NCBI RefSeq assembly: GCF_905220365.1 | Contig: NC_061136.1 | Location: forward strand, 13,495,702-13,559,701 | DNA length: 64,000 nucleotides | Source of the DNA: Vanessa cardui | Lineage: Eukaryota; Arthropoda; Insecta; Lepidoptera; Nymphalidae | Direction: 5' to 3' | Shown here: positions 51,301-62,200 of the stretch, one piece after another | Numbering within the stretch: the first letter of the stretch is position 1 | Layout: each line of letters begins with the position of its first letter | Notes under the pieces: generated by a model | The model's input: only the letters and a program-made list of their open reading frames with translations | What the model was told of the DNA's origin: nothing | Databases searched by the model: none | Program-made: the position numbers and the translations under genes

Positions 51301-52577
51301 ATTTTTAGCTTAACAATAAAATGACGGAGAAACAAAGTTGCAAAATATCCGCACACCGCACACCACAATTAAATAACTTTCCCCCCACCTGTGTCCTATT
51401 TTCTCCCTGTCCCTGTTGAGAGCGTCTTGAGCGCTCTGCTTGTCAACGAAGTATACAAACGCCTCGCCCGAGGCCCGCCCCGTGTGGTCGGAGAGCAAGT
51501 GCACCCAGTCTGGGGCCACCGTCAGCCCTGCCCCGTCCGAAGCAGATAAAATCAAGTTACATGGTGCTAGTGTATTCTCATGGCAGAAATTCAAAAATAG
51601 ACCCTATAAATGTCTAGTGATGTATGATTTCTATCAAATGTAAATGATAATGAAGTAAATAGGATTTTTTAATCAATTAAAATCCAATCAATAACTATGT
51701 TTGTTTGGGAGATGATTCATTTTTTAAACTCATTATAAATTGCTTGTCAGAGACCTAGGCCATTACTAATCCCCAAGGTTTAATGCTTGTTTGAGATAAA
51801 ATCATAAATAATTACCGCTAAAAAACTGCACTATTTCTTCTTTAGAGCAACCGAAAGGCAAGCCTCTCAGTTTAACAACACCTACATCATCAGTGACGTT
51901 GGGTATACTATCGAAACCGTTTTCACTTTGACGCATAGCATTCAAAGCCCATTCCATGTCTTGGCGGTCAGTAGAAAATACTGAAACAATAAATATGTAC
52001 AATTAAACACTGTAATTGACCAAAACATTTGTCAAAGCTATCACATGGAGACTAAAGAACATGCAGAAAACTAAAATATTATATATATTAAGAACTTCTC
52101 TTACCTTCGATGTATCTCTTCCCCATGTTTTCCTTGTCTTTTTTCAGAGCCTCCTCTACGTCTTCTTGACTTTGCACCTCGACAAAACATTCTCCTGATG
52201 GCCTTCCAGGACGTACTTCAGTCAAGTGAACACCTAACAAAAACAAAAGAAAAACAGATAATTCTGACTTCTATTAAAGTATATCAAAAAAATACTATGA
52301 ATGTACATCTTCAATTGATTTAATTATATAAAAAAATGTATCTAACGTCAAAATTGAACGCAAACAAAAAAGGAATCGATTGATTGTCGTGCCGCCATAT
52401 CTATTGAATTACAATAATTACTGTACATCAAAGAATAAAAATATGAAATTCTTACTTACCATCTTTTTCATTCAAAACATTTACGCCGTTTAAGAAGTCG
52501 AGGACATCTTCAATTGTCGTAGAGAAAGGCAAACCCCGTAGTTTGATAATGTGGCTACCGTCACCCGAACCCAACAT
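45328..52577 (-). CDS. glo: Heterogeneous nuclear ribonucleoprotein H/F, three quasi-RRMs
   Basis: This is an RNA-binding protein that recognises G-tracts and regulates splicing and translation in the hnRNP H/F family (glorund in Drosophila). Eight exons join with consistent phases: 52577-52460, 52233-52105, 51980-51816, 51527-51389, 48941-48769, 48222-48071, 46487-46380 and 45435-45328. The product is 363 residues, shorter than vertebrate hnRNP H (about 449). It has qRRM1 at about 10-88, qRRM2 at 117-192 (VVKLRGLPFGCSKEEIVQFF, very close to human) and qRRM3 at 273-348 (CVHMRGLPF, then FFKPIRPMNI, RPSGEADVEF and HRYIELFLNS). The core RGLPF occurs three times. An RG-rich linker (about 200-240) and a Gly/Ser stretch (248-272) separate qRRM2 and qRRM3. 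The start MLGSGDG is the first ATG before qRRM1. The stop is TGA after TFRNY. A SINE and a minisatellite occupy its introns. Confidence 0.93.
45468..45772 (+). mobile_element. Full-length SINE-A with 10-bp target duplication
   Basis: The tRNA-like head GATGGCCCAGTGGTTAGAAC (A box) and GCGGGTTCAAACCC (B box) is followed by a body with CTCGGCGGTGAAGGAAAA and CCCGCATTGGAACAGCGTGG and a (TTG)n tail. TATACATTAG directly flanks both sides (45458-45467, 45773-45782). It lies in hnRNP intron 7, opposite to the gene, with the duplication ending 22 bp from the last exon. It may belong to the Metulj-type SINEs of butterflies, but I cannot confirm the name. Confidence 0.88.
45825..45945 (+). mobile_element. 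SINE-C 3' part
   Basis: CTTGGGTCTGGGTGTTTGTG, CGTCGTTACTTCTGATTTCC and CACAAGTGCTTCAGCTACTT are the reverse complement of the 3943-4165 copy. The tRNA-like head is absent. Confidence 0.6.
46163..46310 (-). mobile_element. SINE-A 3' fragment
   Basis: It contains AACAGCCTGTAAATTTCCCA, CTGCTGGGATAAAGCC and CACATGTGCCAGAACTTC. The copy is diverged and lacks the head. It lies in hnRNP intron 7, 70 bp from exon 7. Confidence 0.65.
46563..46870 (+). mobile_element. Full-length SINE-A
   Basis: The head GAGATGGCCCAGTGGTTAGA with a B-box-like GTGAGTTTAAATCC, the body with CGTGCTCAGCGGTGAAGG and the tail GCTGTTGTTGTTG are all present. It lies in hnRNP intron 6 about 75 bp from exon 7. I could not define a clean target duplication. 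Confidence 0.82.
47191..47600 (-). mobile_element. 5'-truncated LINE: ORF2 C-terminus and 3' UTR
   Basis: Read on the minus strand, one frame gives FKKIVKECLCAKGYYTISEF, then MFDSTPWE and a stop (about 47490-47405). Next come the 3' UTR block (reverse of GAAGAACCGGCGAAAGAAAC) and ACCACCGGTTCGG, and a tail with GAGTTTGAGTTTGA. The same protein end (CAKGYYSTNDF, TPWE) occurs in the opposite-strand copy at 57607-57953. It is an inactive fragment in hnRNP intron 6. Confidence 0.75.
47601..48033. repeat. 111-bp minisatellite, about four units
   Basis: Units start at about 47601, 47713, 47824 and 47935 with TTTATATT and contain ACCTCCGTTTAACAATTGGC. Units 2-4 are almost identical. The first is more diverged, and the last ends at CATCATAT near 48033. 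Because 111 is 37 codons, one minus-strand frame stays open through the array, but this is not a gene. It lies in hnRNP intron 6, about 37 bp beyond exon 6. Confidence 0.88.
49448..49690 (-). mobile_element. SINE-B copy
   Basis: It starts at poly-T, then TTGGCGGACGAGCATACGGG, CACCTGATGGTAAGTGGTCA, AATGACGCTGTAAGAAATAT, CGTCAATGTGCCACCAACCT and CCTTGTGCCTGTAGTTACAC. It ends early, near CGTACTGATG. It lies in hnRNP intron 4. Confidence 0.65.
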
Positions 52578-53212
52578 TTTGAGATATGGGACAGCAAATT
52601 GTGGTGTAAATTAAATTTACGATATAGAGAAGAAAAACAAACTATTACAGCTGCTAATAACTAGAGGCAATTAGCATTCCACAAGTTATAAATAGATAAA
52701 ATTTACTTTCGGCGTCGTGAATTTTGTGACGTCTCTTTTGGCCCGCTTTTATCCTTTTTTTTATTAGACACTGTTGGTAGCTAGCTTACATCTTACACTA
52801 TACAGCCCAATAAACATTAAACTAAGTACTGTATAAGTTTTAAAAAATAATGTTTTGAAAAAGTTAAATATTAAAATCGAATTACTACTCGTTGCAATAA
52901 ATATAATACCTCAAGCACGATAATTTACAATATTCCTGTCTCAGAATAGAAAATATTCAGTTATTTATTAGCTGTGGAATGTCATGTAATAATTTTTTTA
53001 TTTTCCATAATAATCTGTTTCTGTAATCTGTATTCTGTATTTGGTTTTAGAATTCAGAATCTAGCATCGGTTTATTGCATTAATTTAATGTAGATTTCAA
53101 TGTTTGTTTAATGTTTTAAAATATTTGCGTTCTCTATTTCTGCTATAAATAAAACGAACTATATAATTCGGGCAAAGTTTCTTTATATATTATAATAAAT
53201 ATCATTTTGAAG
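52578..53212. promoter_or_regulatory. Shared divergent promoter region of the hnRNP H/F and cyclophilin genes
   Basis: The two start codons point away from each other and are 635 bp apart, so both promoters and 5' UTRs must lie here unless noncoding exons overlap the neighbour. A GC-richer patch (about 52708-52745) includes a CRE-like TGACGTC (52727-52733). No TATA box can be chosen in this AT-rich DNA. Coordinated expression is an inference. Confidence 0.5.
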
Positions 53213-56200
53213 ATGACGGTGGACGGTGATGATAAACCCCAAAGGGACCGTGTGTTTATGGATATTTCGATTGGTGGTTTGCCGTCCGGTCGTATAATAT
53301 TTGAGTTATTTAATGATATAGCACCTAAAACTGCTGAGAATTTCCGCGCGCTATGTGCTGGAGACATGGGTATTGGAAAAAATACAGGAAAACCTTTAAC
53401 TTATAAGGTTAGCAAACTTACCTCACTAATAACAGTTTTAAGACTGAAGGTATTTAGCTGGTTGCTGGATCTGATTATTGCACCATTTAAAGCAAAAAAT
53501 ACCCTATAACTAGTATGACTCTAATTACTGAAAATTTTGATAAGTTAACTACTGTTTTATCCTAGGGTATGGTCTTTCATCGAGTGGTGAAAGACTTTAT
53601 GATACAAGGTGGTGACTTTACTCATGCCAATGGAACTGGTGGTGAATCAATTTATGGAGGGACATTTGAAGGTATTGATATAGTTTACATATGCCTATTT
53701 TACACAAGTAATCCTCGGAAATAAAACAATAGGCAGAAGCATTTGAACCATTATAATATTAGTATTTGCTTTTGATTATATTCATTCCTGTTTGTTCAGT
53801 ACTTCAGTACTTTTTGATCTATAATCTGAGAACTTGCCATATTTTTTCATAAAAACTAAAGTATAAACTTATATTTATTAATATAAAATAACTTCAATCA
53901 TGCTCTACTAGTCTGGCTTCATCAGATTTGCGTATTATAATCCTGCTTTATAAAATAAGTACATAATAGACTGATAGACTATATTAGTTATGGTTAAAGT
54001 AAAGTAAAGTAACAGCCTGTATATTTCCCACTGCTGGGCTAAGGCCTCCTCTTCTATTAAGGAGAGTGCTTGAAACATATTCCATGCTGTTCAAATGCAG
54101 GTTGATGGAATGCACATGTGGCAGAATTTTAATGAAATTTGACACATGCAGGTTTCCTTACAATGTTTTCCTTCTCCGCCGAGCATGAGATGAACTATAA
54201 ACAGAAATTAAGCACACATATATAGTGGTGCTTGCCTGAATTTGAGCCCGCAATCATCGGTTAAGATACATGCATTCTAACCACTGGGCAATCTCAACTC
54301 ACTAGTGCTAGATATCTTGATAGTTATGTCTATAAATAAGAAATTACCTTGTAAATAATAATGATTATAATGAATTTCAGATGAAACTTTTGAACTCCAA
54401 CATGATAGACCATATTTGCTGTCCATGGCTAACAGGGGCAAGGACACAAATGGTTCACAGTTCTTTATGTAAGTTGTGCACGATAGAGGGTAAGGAATTG
54501 CTCATATTCTATAAAGATTCAAGATTAAAGCAGGGATTTTTTATTCATTCATATTAAAAGTAAAGCAACTCAACTTTTTCAAGAGATTTATTCCACCTTG
54601 AATGTGGTTGCACATGTTTCCTCATGAAGTTTTTCGTCATCTTCACAAGAGATGAAATATCAACTCAAAAGAAGCATGTATAATTTGTTTCTGCTTTCCC
54701 TGATTCAAATTGGCACCATTAATCAATATACAACCTTTATTTGATTTTGATTAATTTAATTATTGTATTATTTACACAATATCCCATTAATGGTTCTTAT
54801 TTAAACATATTTATATACTGCATTGGTATGATGATAAATGTGTACTTTGATGAATACAAACATTATAAACAATAACCAAAGAGCACTTGGATGTCTGTCC
54901 AGTCAAAGTGAGCTTACGGCACTCAACCTACTTCTTATTTGACAACAAAATGGTGTCAAGTACATGCAAAAATGAAAGTGAATTGACTAAGTTATGCTGA
55001 AATTTGTAGCATTACATTTGTATATACATGAAGTTGTGTTATATTTACATAAATATATAGAGTTTTTAATACAAAAAATTGGGAATAAGCATATAAAGGC
55101 CATCTATGTTGTTAGCCAAGGCCAATGTTTATATTGAAATTTCAAGTACTTACTGTGATTATTACATGTATTTTGCTGGCAACCTATAAATATTCTAATC
55201 ATGAAACTTTCCATAATTTTGAAATGGAGAAACTGGCTGTGTGTTACACATCATTATTCTGTTGAGTGTACTCCTTAAAAATGTAGTAGGTTGTATCTGT
55301 GCTACTTTTATGATACTATTAACAAGTCAGTATAGATTTTTACTTTTAAATGATGGTATATGTCACCATAATAGAAGCATGTGTATTAATTATGACTGGA
55401 CTAATGAGGATACACTATGATAATTGTTAGGCCGTACTGATTCTGCTTGAGTTGAGAAAGAGATTGTGTAGAGCAGAGTCGCCATTGTTGTTGTAATGAC
55501 TGTGTGCTTGAATTCACCCACCGCTAGTGTGACGTGTCCGTTGTTGCGTAGAACGCGGCCGACGCTGGGAGCGGCGCGCTATCATTCTTGTTGTGTTCTG
55601 TGTGTTGTAGAACAACACAGCCGGCGCCCCATCTCGACAAGTGAGTTGATATTATTATCAGATGTATTGTCGTTGTGATTATACTTTGTTCGCGTTAAGA
55701 ATGCAGTGAGTTGTCATTGTTTACCGGCCTGACTCCGCCCCCTTTGACCAATCAAATCTTTTCAAATTACAAAGTCAAGTTCACATTTAATTAATTATTA
55801 AATGATATTTTTATTTTTATAATTTAAATTTTGTTTATTTATATATGTATATTTAATTTATTCAAGCTGTACACGTAATAATTAATGTAACCTATAGCTA
55901 CTAGATGGCGTTATGTCAAAATATGTAAATTTCTACATCGCGATGGAAAGATTCGCAAACGATTGTATATACCTAGTGGTAAGAATTTTGTTGATTAAAC
56001 ACCCGCTTCGATTTTTACTTTAATGTGTATTTTATGAATTCATTATACTTAGTCTTTAAAACAAATATAATTTGTTGGGAGGGGTTTGATAAAAATCACG
56101 AAAATAACACAAGGGGGAGGGGGGGGGTTTGTGTTGTAGTAAGATATCTCGTGTATTTATTTTTTCGTCTAATGCGCGATTTTTAAACAAATATGGTCCT

Positions 56201-59200
56201 TAATTTCAGAATAAAATAAGATTATAGTTTATACCTGTATTTAAATTAAGATAATATTCAGAAAATTTTAAGATTCGTTGTAGGTACTAAAAATTCACGT
56301 GATGTATATATGTAGGTGATACACTACGTATCACCAATGGGGGAGGGGGGGTTAAAAAATGCTAAAAAAAAAAGATCACTTGATTAATGGACAACCCCTC
56401 ACTGAATTCTTAACGCGGACAGACTATAGTATAATTTGTATGTGTGCTGACTGGTGTGTGTGTGTGTCAGTGTGCACGTAGTGTTCGGGCACGTGGCGGG
56501 CGGCGCGGCGCTGGTGCGCCAACTGGAGGCGCTTGCCGTGGACCGCAACGCGCGACCTCTGCAGGACGTCGTCGTCGCCAACTGCGGCCAGCTCGTGCGC
56601 CTCAAGCCAGGTCTGTATATGACTAGGAACTTTCTGGAACTTTTGTGTTTTTTATATTTATTTATAATAAAAATAACGAGTCGAGATGGATGGGTTCAAA
56701 ACCAGCCAAGCACCGCTGATTCATGTGATTAATTTGTCTTTATAATTCATCTCGTGCTCAGCGGTAAAGGAAAGCAACGTGAGGAAACTTGCACGTGACA
56801 AATTTCATTGAAATTCTTCCACATGTGTATTACACCAACCCGCATTGGAACAGCGTGGTGGAATATGTTCCAAACCTTCTCCTTAAAGGGAGAGGAGGCC
56901 TTTAGCCCAGCTGTGAGAATTTACAGGCTGTTGTTGTTGTTGTTGATTTATAACGTAAGAATTGTATGTGACGTTACAATGTTAAGTTCATTGCTGTTAA
57001 GATTAATGACATTATGTTATATGTTTGTAATTTGTTATGACAATGTAAATAAGAACATCATTCTCATCGTCGTACCATTATAACCTTACAAATATTTCTG
57101 GTGTCTATTTTTACTTAGAAGAGTTTTTTTTTTTGTAAATTACAAAAGTCATCTTAAATTATTATAATCGTAATTAATTACTTTATAATTGATTTTATCA
57201 GTTTTAAATTACCTTTTCATAGGCAAGAAGCGTAAGCAGGAAAAGGAAAAAGAGAAGGAGAGTGGGGAGGAATCGGACCAGTCCCACAAGAAGGATAGGA
57301 AGAAGAAGAAGGATAAGAAAAAGAGACGGTAATTAATTGCTATTTCATTTTACTAGATTTTGTTTATTGTATATCAGAAACCTCTTAGCCGTTTTCTCAA
57401 TATAGACTATATAATATATAGAGTTGGTATAAGCATTTTTAATATTTAATAACATGCTTCTCTCCTTTAAGATCTGTGAGTTTATCCCCTGTGATTTTAT
57501 TGATTCACTAATTTCACCCCCCTCTAGAAGGGAGAAAGATGGCCTTTACACATTATGGGTCATTTACAGATGGATATGTACATTGCAACTTGCTTGCTTG
57601 CTCTTCAAATTAGATAGTTAAACACTATTCAATTATAAAAATTCAAAATTCAAAAGAATCGTTAAAGAGCGTTTGTGTGCTAAAGGATATTACAGCACTA
57701 ATGACTTTCTAGTTGACTGCACACCTTGGGAATGAAATGATCGCCTCCAGGCTGCTTCAAATAACAAGAATATGTTTATTGTTGTAAATTATAAATTGAC
57801 ATTATAAAAAAAATTATATATATCCCGCTGAGTTTCTTTCGCCGGTTCTTCTCAGGTCTGAGGTATTATATTCCGAACCGGTGGTAGATTATCGACATTC
57901 AATAAGAAAGTGTAAACACTTCTATTTTGAATAAAGGTTTTTGACTTTGACTATGTTTTATAGTCATTTAAATAATTACATTAAATTGTAATCATTTTAT
58001 ATCACCAGCCATTCAGACCGTTCGGCCGATGAAGAGGTTCCTGAAGCACCATCTCATCCCCTGGTCACGACATCCAAGATAGACCCGAGGGAGATACCTG
58101 AAGTACCAACTAACAGGTTTCTCATGAGAGGGGGTCGTGACCAGGACAGAGATAACAGGAATGACGCCAGGAGGGACAGAGAGAGGTATGTTTAATATTA
58201 ATACAGTGTGTGATTTTGAGTTCCTAATTGTATCAAGTATTTTATATTCATTTCAATTCATGATAATGACTAGTCTTCTCTTTAAAAAAGGAAATTTTTA
58301 TTTTATTGAAAGAAGTAGCAGAAGTATTTTTATTTATTTATTTAAAATAAGAGTAGATATAAAAAAAATACAAGTTAGTAAAAGCAAAAAGAAAAAAATT
58401 AAATTAAACTAAAAAACAAATGATAAACTAAAAATAAAAAACTACGGACTTGCACTAAAAGCAATTAGTCAAAATACAAGATTCCAAACCCGTTAATCTA
58501 AGTAAGCAGTATCTTATTTGATTGTTGTAATTTATTTACAGCTTCAGTCAATTTTTAATGTAAGTGGAAAAAATGTAATGAAAATTAAATTATTATTTTA
58601 TGCAATATTCTTATTTCTTCTTGTAATATTTTATTTCATTGATTGTACATTATTATGCAAGTTATATAAATAGATTTTTTGTGCTTTTTTGTAGGATGCG
58701 CTATCGTGAAAGGGAACGTCACTCGTATACCCGCAGTGGGAGAATCATCAAAGGTCGTGGAGTATTTGTGAGTAGATTAATTTACTATCTTCAAACAAAT
58801 AAATGTCACAATTAAAAATTGCGTACAAAATGTTATTTGTGAATATAGTCTGTGGGAACTGTGAGTCGTTACAAACGCTATTTTACTTTTAATCACATTA
58901 TAGTATTTATAGTAATACAATCAATAAAATAATTGTAATAGTAGTAAATAACGTAGTCGCAAACCTTAAGAAAACATCATCTTATTTGACTTTATTTATG
59001 ATTTTTAAAAAGTAATTCGGCGTTCGCCAACTCTACCGCTAGCCGGCTACCGGTGTTTATCTCAGCTCAAAAAGGTCGAATCTCATTTTGAATCCGCGCG
59101 GATTGTAAATCGCTCCCCTTCATAGTAAGTAAGTAAAGTAACCTGTAAATTTCTCACCTCCCAAGAGGCCTCTAAGGCCTTATTCCATTATGGAGAGGGC

Positions 59201-62200
59201 TCAGAACTTATTCCACCACCTGTTTGTTCTGTTTGTTCCGATGCTGGTTGGTGGGATACACATGTGGCAGAATTTCGATGAAATTATACACATGTAGGTA
59301 TCCTCACGATGTTTTCCTTCAGCGCCGAGCACGAGATGAATTATTTATTTATTTATTTATTTGAATACATACATTATACACTTAAAATTAAACATATAAA
59401 ACTGACACTTATCTGATGTATGTACCAATTACAGACGTAAACAGCACTGCTGAAGATTACTGTCTAGCTGGTTAATAATAAAACTTAACTATTGAGATTA
59501 CAAAAATATTACAAAAATAAAATAAAGATAACAAAAGAATTTTCAAATACAAAAATATTACAAAAAAAAAATACAGATAACAAAAGAAGAAAGAATGTCA
59601 CATAACAAGCAAAATAAACTACTAGAGCTAAATTTTACTCACAGAACATGACAAAACATCACAAATTTTTCGCTTAAACTTCGGCATGGAATCGGAAAAA
59701 ACATCAATATTTTGTGTTAATGCACACAAATCGTACTGGCTACACATTCTATTTATCGGGGAATATTTAGAAACAGTTGTTTGGGGAATATTTATACACA
59801 CAAACCAAGCACATCTCAGCTCATATCTCTTTCCCCTATTCTTATGTTAGTATTGAGTACTGATGTCGTGTGTGTGTGTGTGTGAGCAGCGCTACCGCAC
59901 GCCGTCTCGCTCGCGTTCTCGCTCGGCGACGCCGCCGCACTGGCGCCAGGCGCAGCGACGCATCGTCAAGCTGCAACACGTCGAGGTATGTGCCCACCAT
60001 GCGTGCGTGTGCGAGCGTGCGTGTGCGTGCGTGCGCGCGTGCGTGCGTGCGTTTTTTTTTATGGTATAAGTTGGCGGACGAGCATATGACCGATAGACAA
60101 TGACGCTGTAAGAAATATTAACTATTCCTTACATCGTCAATGTGCCACCAACATTGGGTACTGAGATGTTATGTCCCTTGTGCCTGTAGTTACACTGGAT
60201 CACTCACCCTTCAGACCGGAACACAACAATACTGAGTACTGTTATTTAGCGGTAGAATAATTGATGAGTGGATGGTACCTACCAAGACGGGCTTGCACAT
60301 AGCCCTACCACCAAGTACGTGCGTGCGTGCGTGCGTGCGCTTTAAATATTCATTTTTACTGATAAACATGGAGACATTTATTGCGATGCTTTGTTGACAA
60401 ACCTACTAATCCAACATATGTGAAATCTGTAGTAAAAGATGCAGCAAGTTCCGGAGATTTTATTATATAATATATGTTTACAAGAGTTTAATAATAATAT
60501 TAACCGCTTAAAACTTATTCTTTTGACGTAAATTTCATGTTCTGGTAAAGCTTAAACATTCAACATGGCAATTATTTAAAAAAAAAACTTAAATAAGTCT
60601 GAGGCAAGTGAGCACTATAATATATATGTAATGTATATAAATATGAATGTAATGTTGTAATTAGTTAATGTTGTAACAGATTGAACGCAGGCCCATAGAG
60701 CACGAGAGGCCTAAGAGCAAGGTGACAGTGCAACATCACAGCAGTAAGTCTGGTTACTGTTTAATGTACAAACAGAACTACACTAACATGACTCCTTGAA
60801 AACCCTTTTTTTAATTAAAATATGGCTGATATAGTATAGATCATATTTACTTATAGTACTTCAAAATAAATAATATGGATTGGCAAACATAAGTAATATT
60901 TGTATTGTATAGATTTAACGAGTGCGAGTGAAATAGCAAATAAAATAATAATTCATTGAAGTTTAGAGTTGAAATTTTAAGAAAGGGAAGAAAAGAAATG
61001 TTTGTGTAGTCTTGGACTGTTTGTTTTTTGTAATTGTAATTTTATTACCATAGAAGAAGGAGAGGAGGGCACTCCTGAGAGACCGCGGGAGAAAGAGGAG
61101 GGAGAATGTGATTCTACTTTAGGTATGTGTCAGACAGATTTTTCAATAGCTGGCCAAATTATTATTGCCTTTTATTTCAAAGATATCTGAAAATTTACTT
61201 TTTCGACACAACGTTTTTGATTGATGTGTTATTGCTGTGACGTAATACTGTTTTCGCTAATTAAATATTACTTTCCAGATCAATCTCGTCACGAGAAGAT
61301 AGATTACAACGCGTTGGATTTCGAGGAGGATATAGAACACGACGGTACTCATTGTCAATGCACTGCAAATTTTCTTAAAAATCATATTACAAGACAATTC
61401 TTGTAATATGATTTTTAAGAAAATTGTTTGATTGTTTTAATTATTTAAATTGTTTTAACGATTGTAAAGATGTACCAACGTTTTTACAATCGTTATGTAA
61501 GCTTTAAATCGTGAGTCAGATTATGGCGGTGTTAATGTCGTGTGTTGTGTGCGCAGATCGCATGGCGGGCTCGGATCGCGCCGAGCTGCTGGCACGGGCG
61601 CTCGGAGTCAACCCTAAGCGGTGAGACCAACCCCCCCCCACACTCGCTCACCACCACACCCCACTCCTTATTATACACAACTGTATTAAACATAACACTA
61701 CTACCACTTCAGATAGTATATATAGAGAGTGTACATATATGTATGTATATATATATTATATGTACATTGTATGAGTATTTACATGTAGATATTTGTATGC
61801 AATATATGTATATTACCGACTTAGCACCACCTACCCAACTTTCATACAACCTCTCTCCTTATTGGGTTGTCTGGAAGAAATGGCTACTTAGCCATAAGAC
61901 CGCCCGTTGTACTCTACAATATTATATATAATATTGTAACATATCATAATGTGTAACATGTGGTGTACAATGAAGTATAAATAAATAAATATATTTTCCT
62001 AAGAATCATGGGCACGAAACTCAGTAGTAACTTATTTCCAATATTTGAAATACAAAATGATGTTGCTTAAATACAATTATATATAATACATCCTATCCCA
62101 AGTACATGATAGTGGCATGAATAAGGAATACTTTGCGGAGTCGAAACGACTTCATGCTTGTTTCTCGTGATCCTAGTGTGTCTCACTGACTCTGTCAAAG

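Noticed and set aside
51310..51594. Open frame with a different start and end around the qRRM2 exon
   Set aside because: The frame is right only between the acceptor at 51527 and the donor at 51389. The ends are intron sequence, since qRRM2 of hnRNP H/F continues in the exon at 48941.
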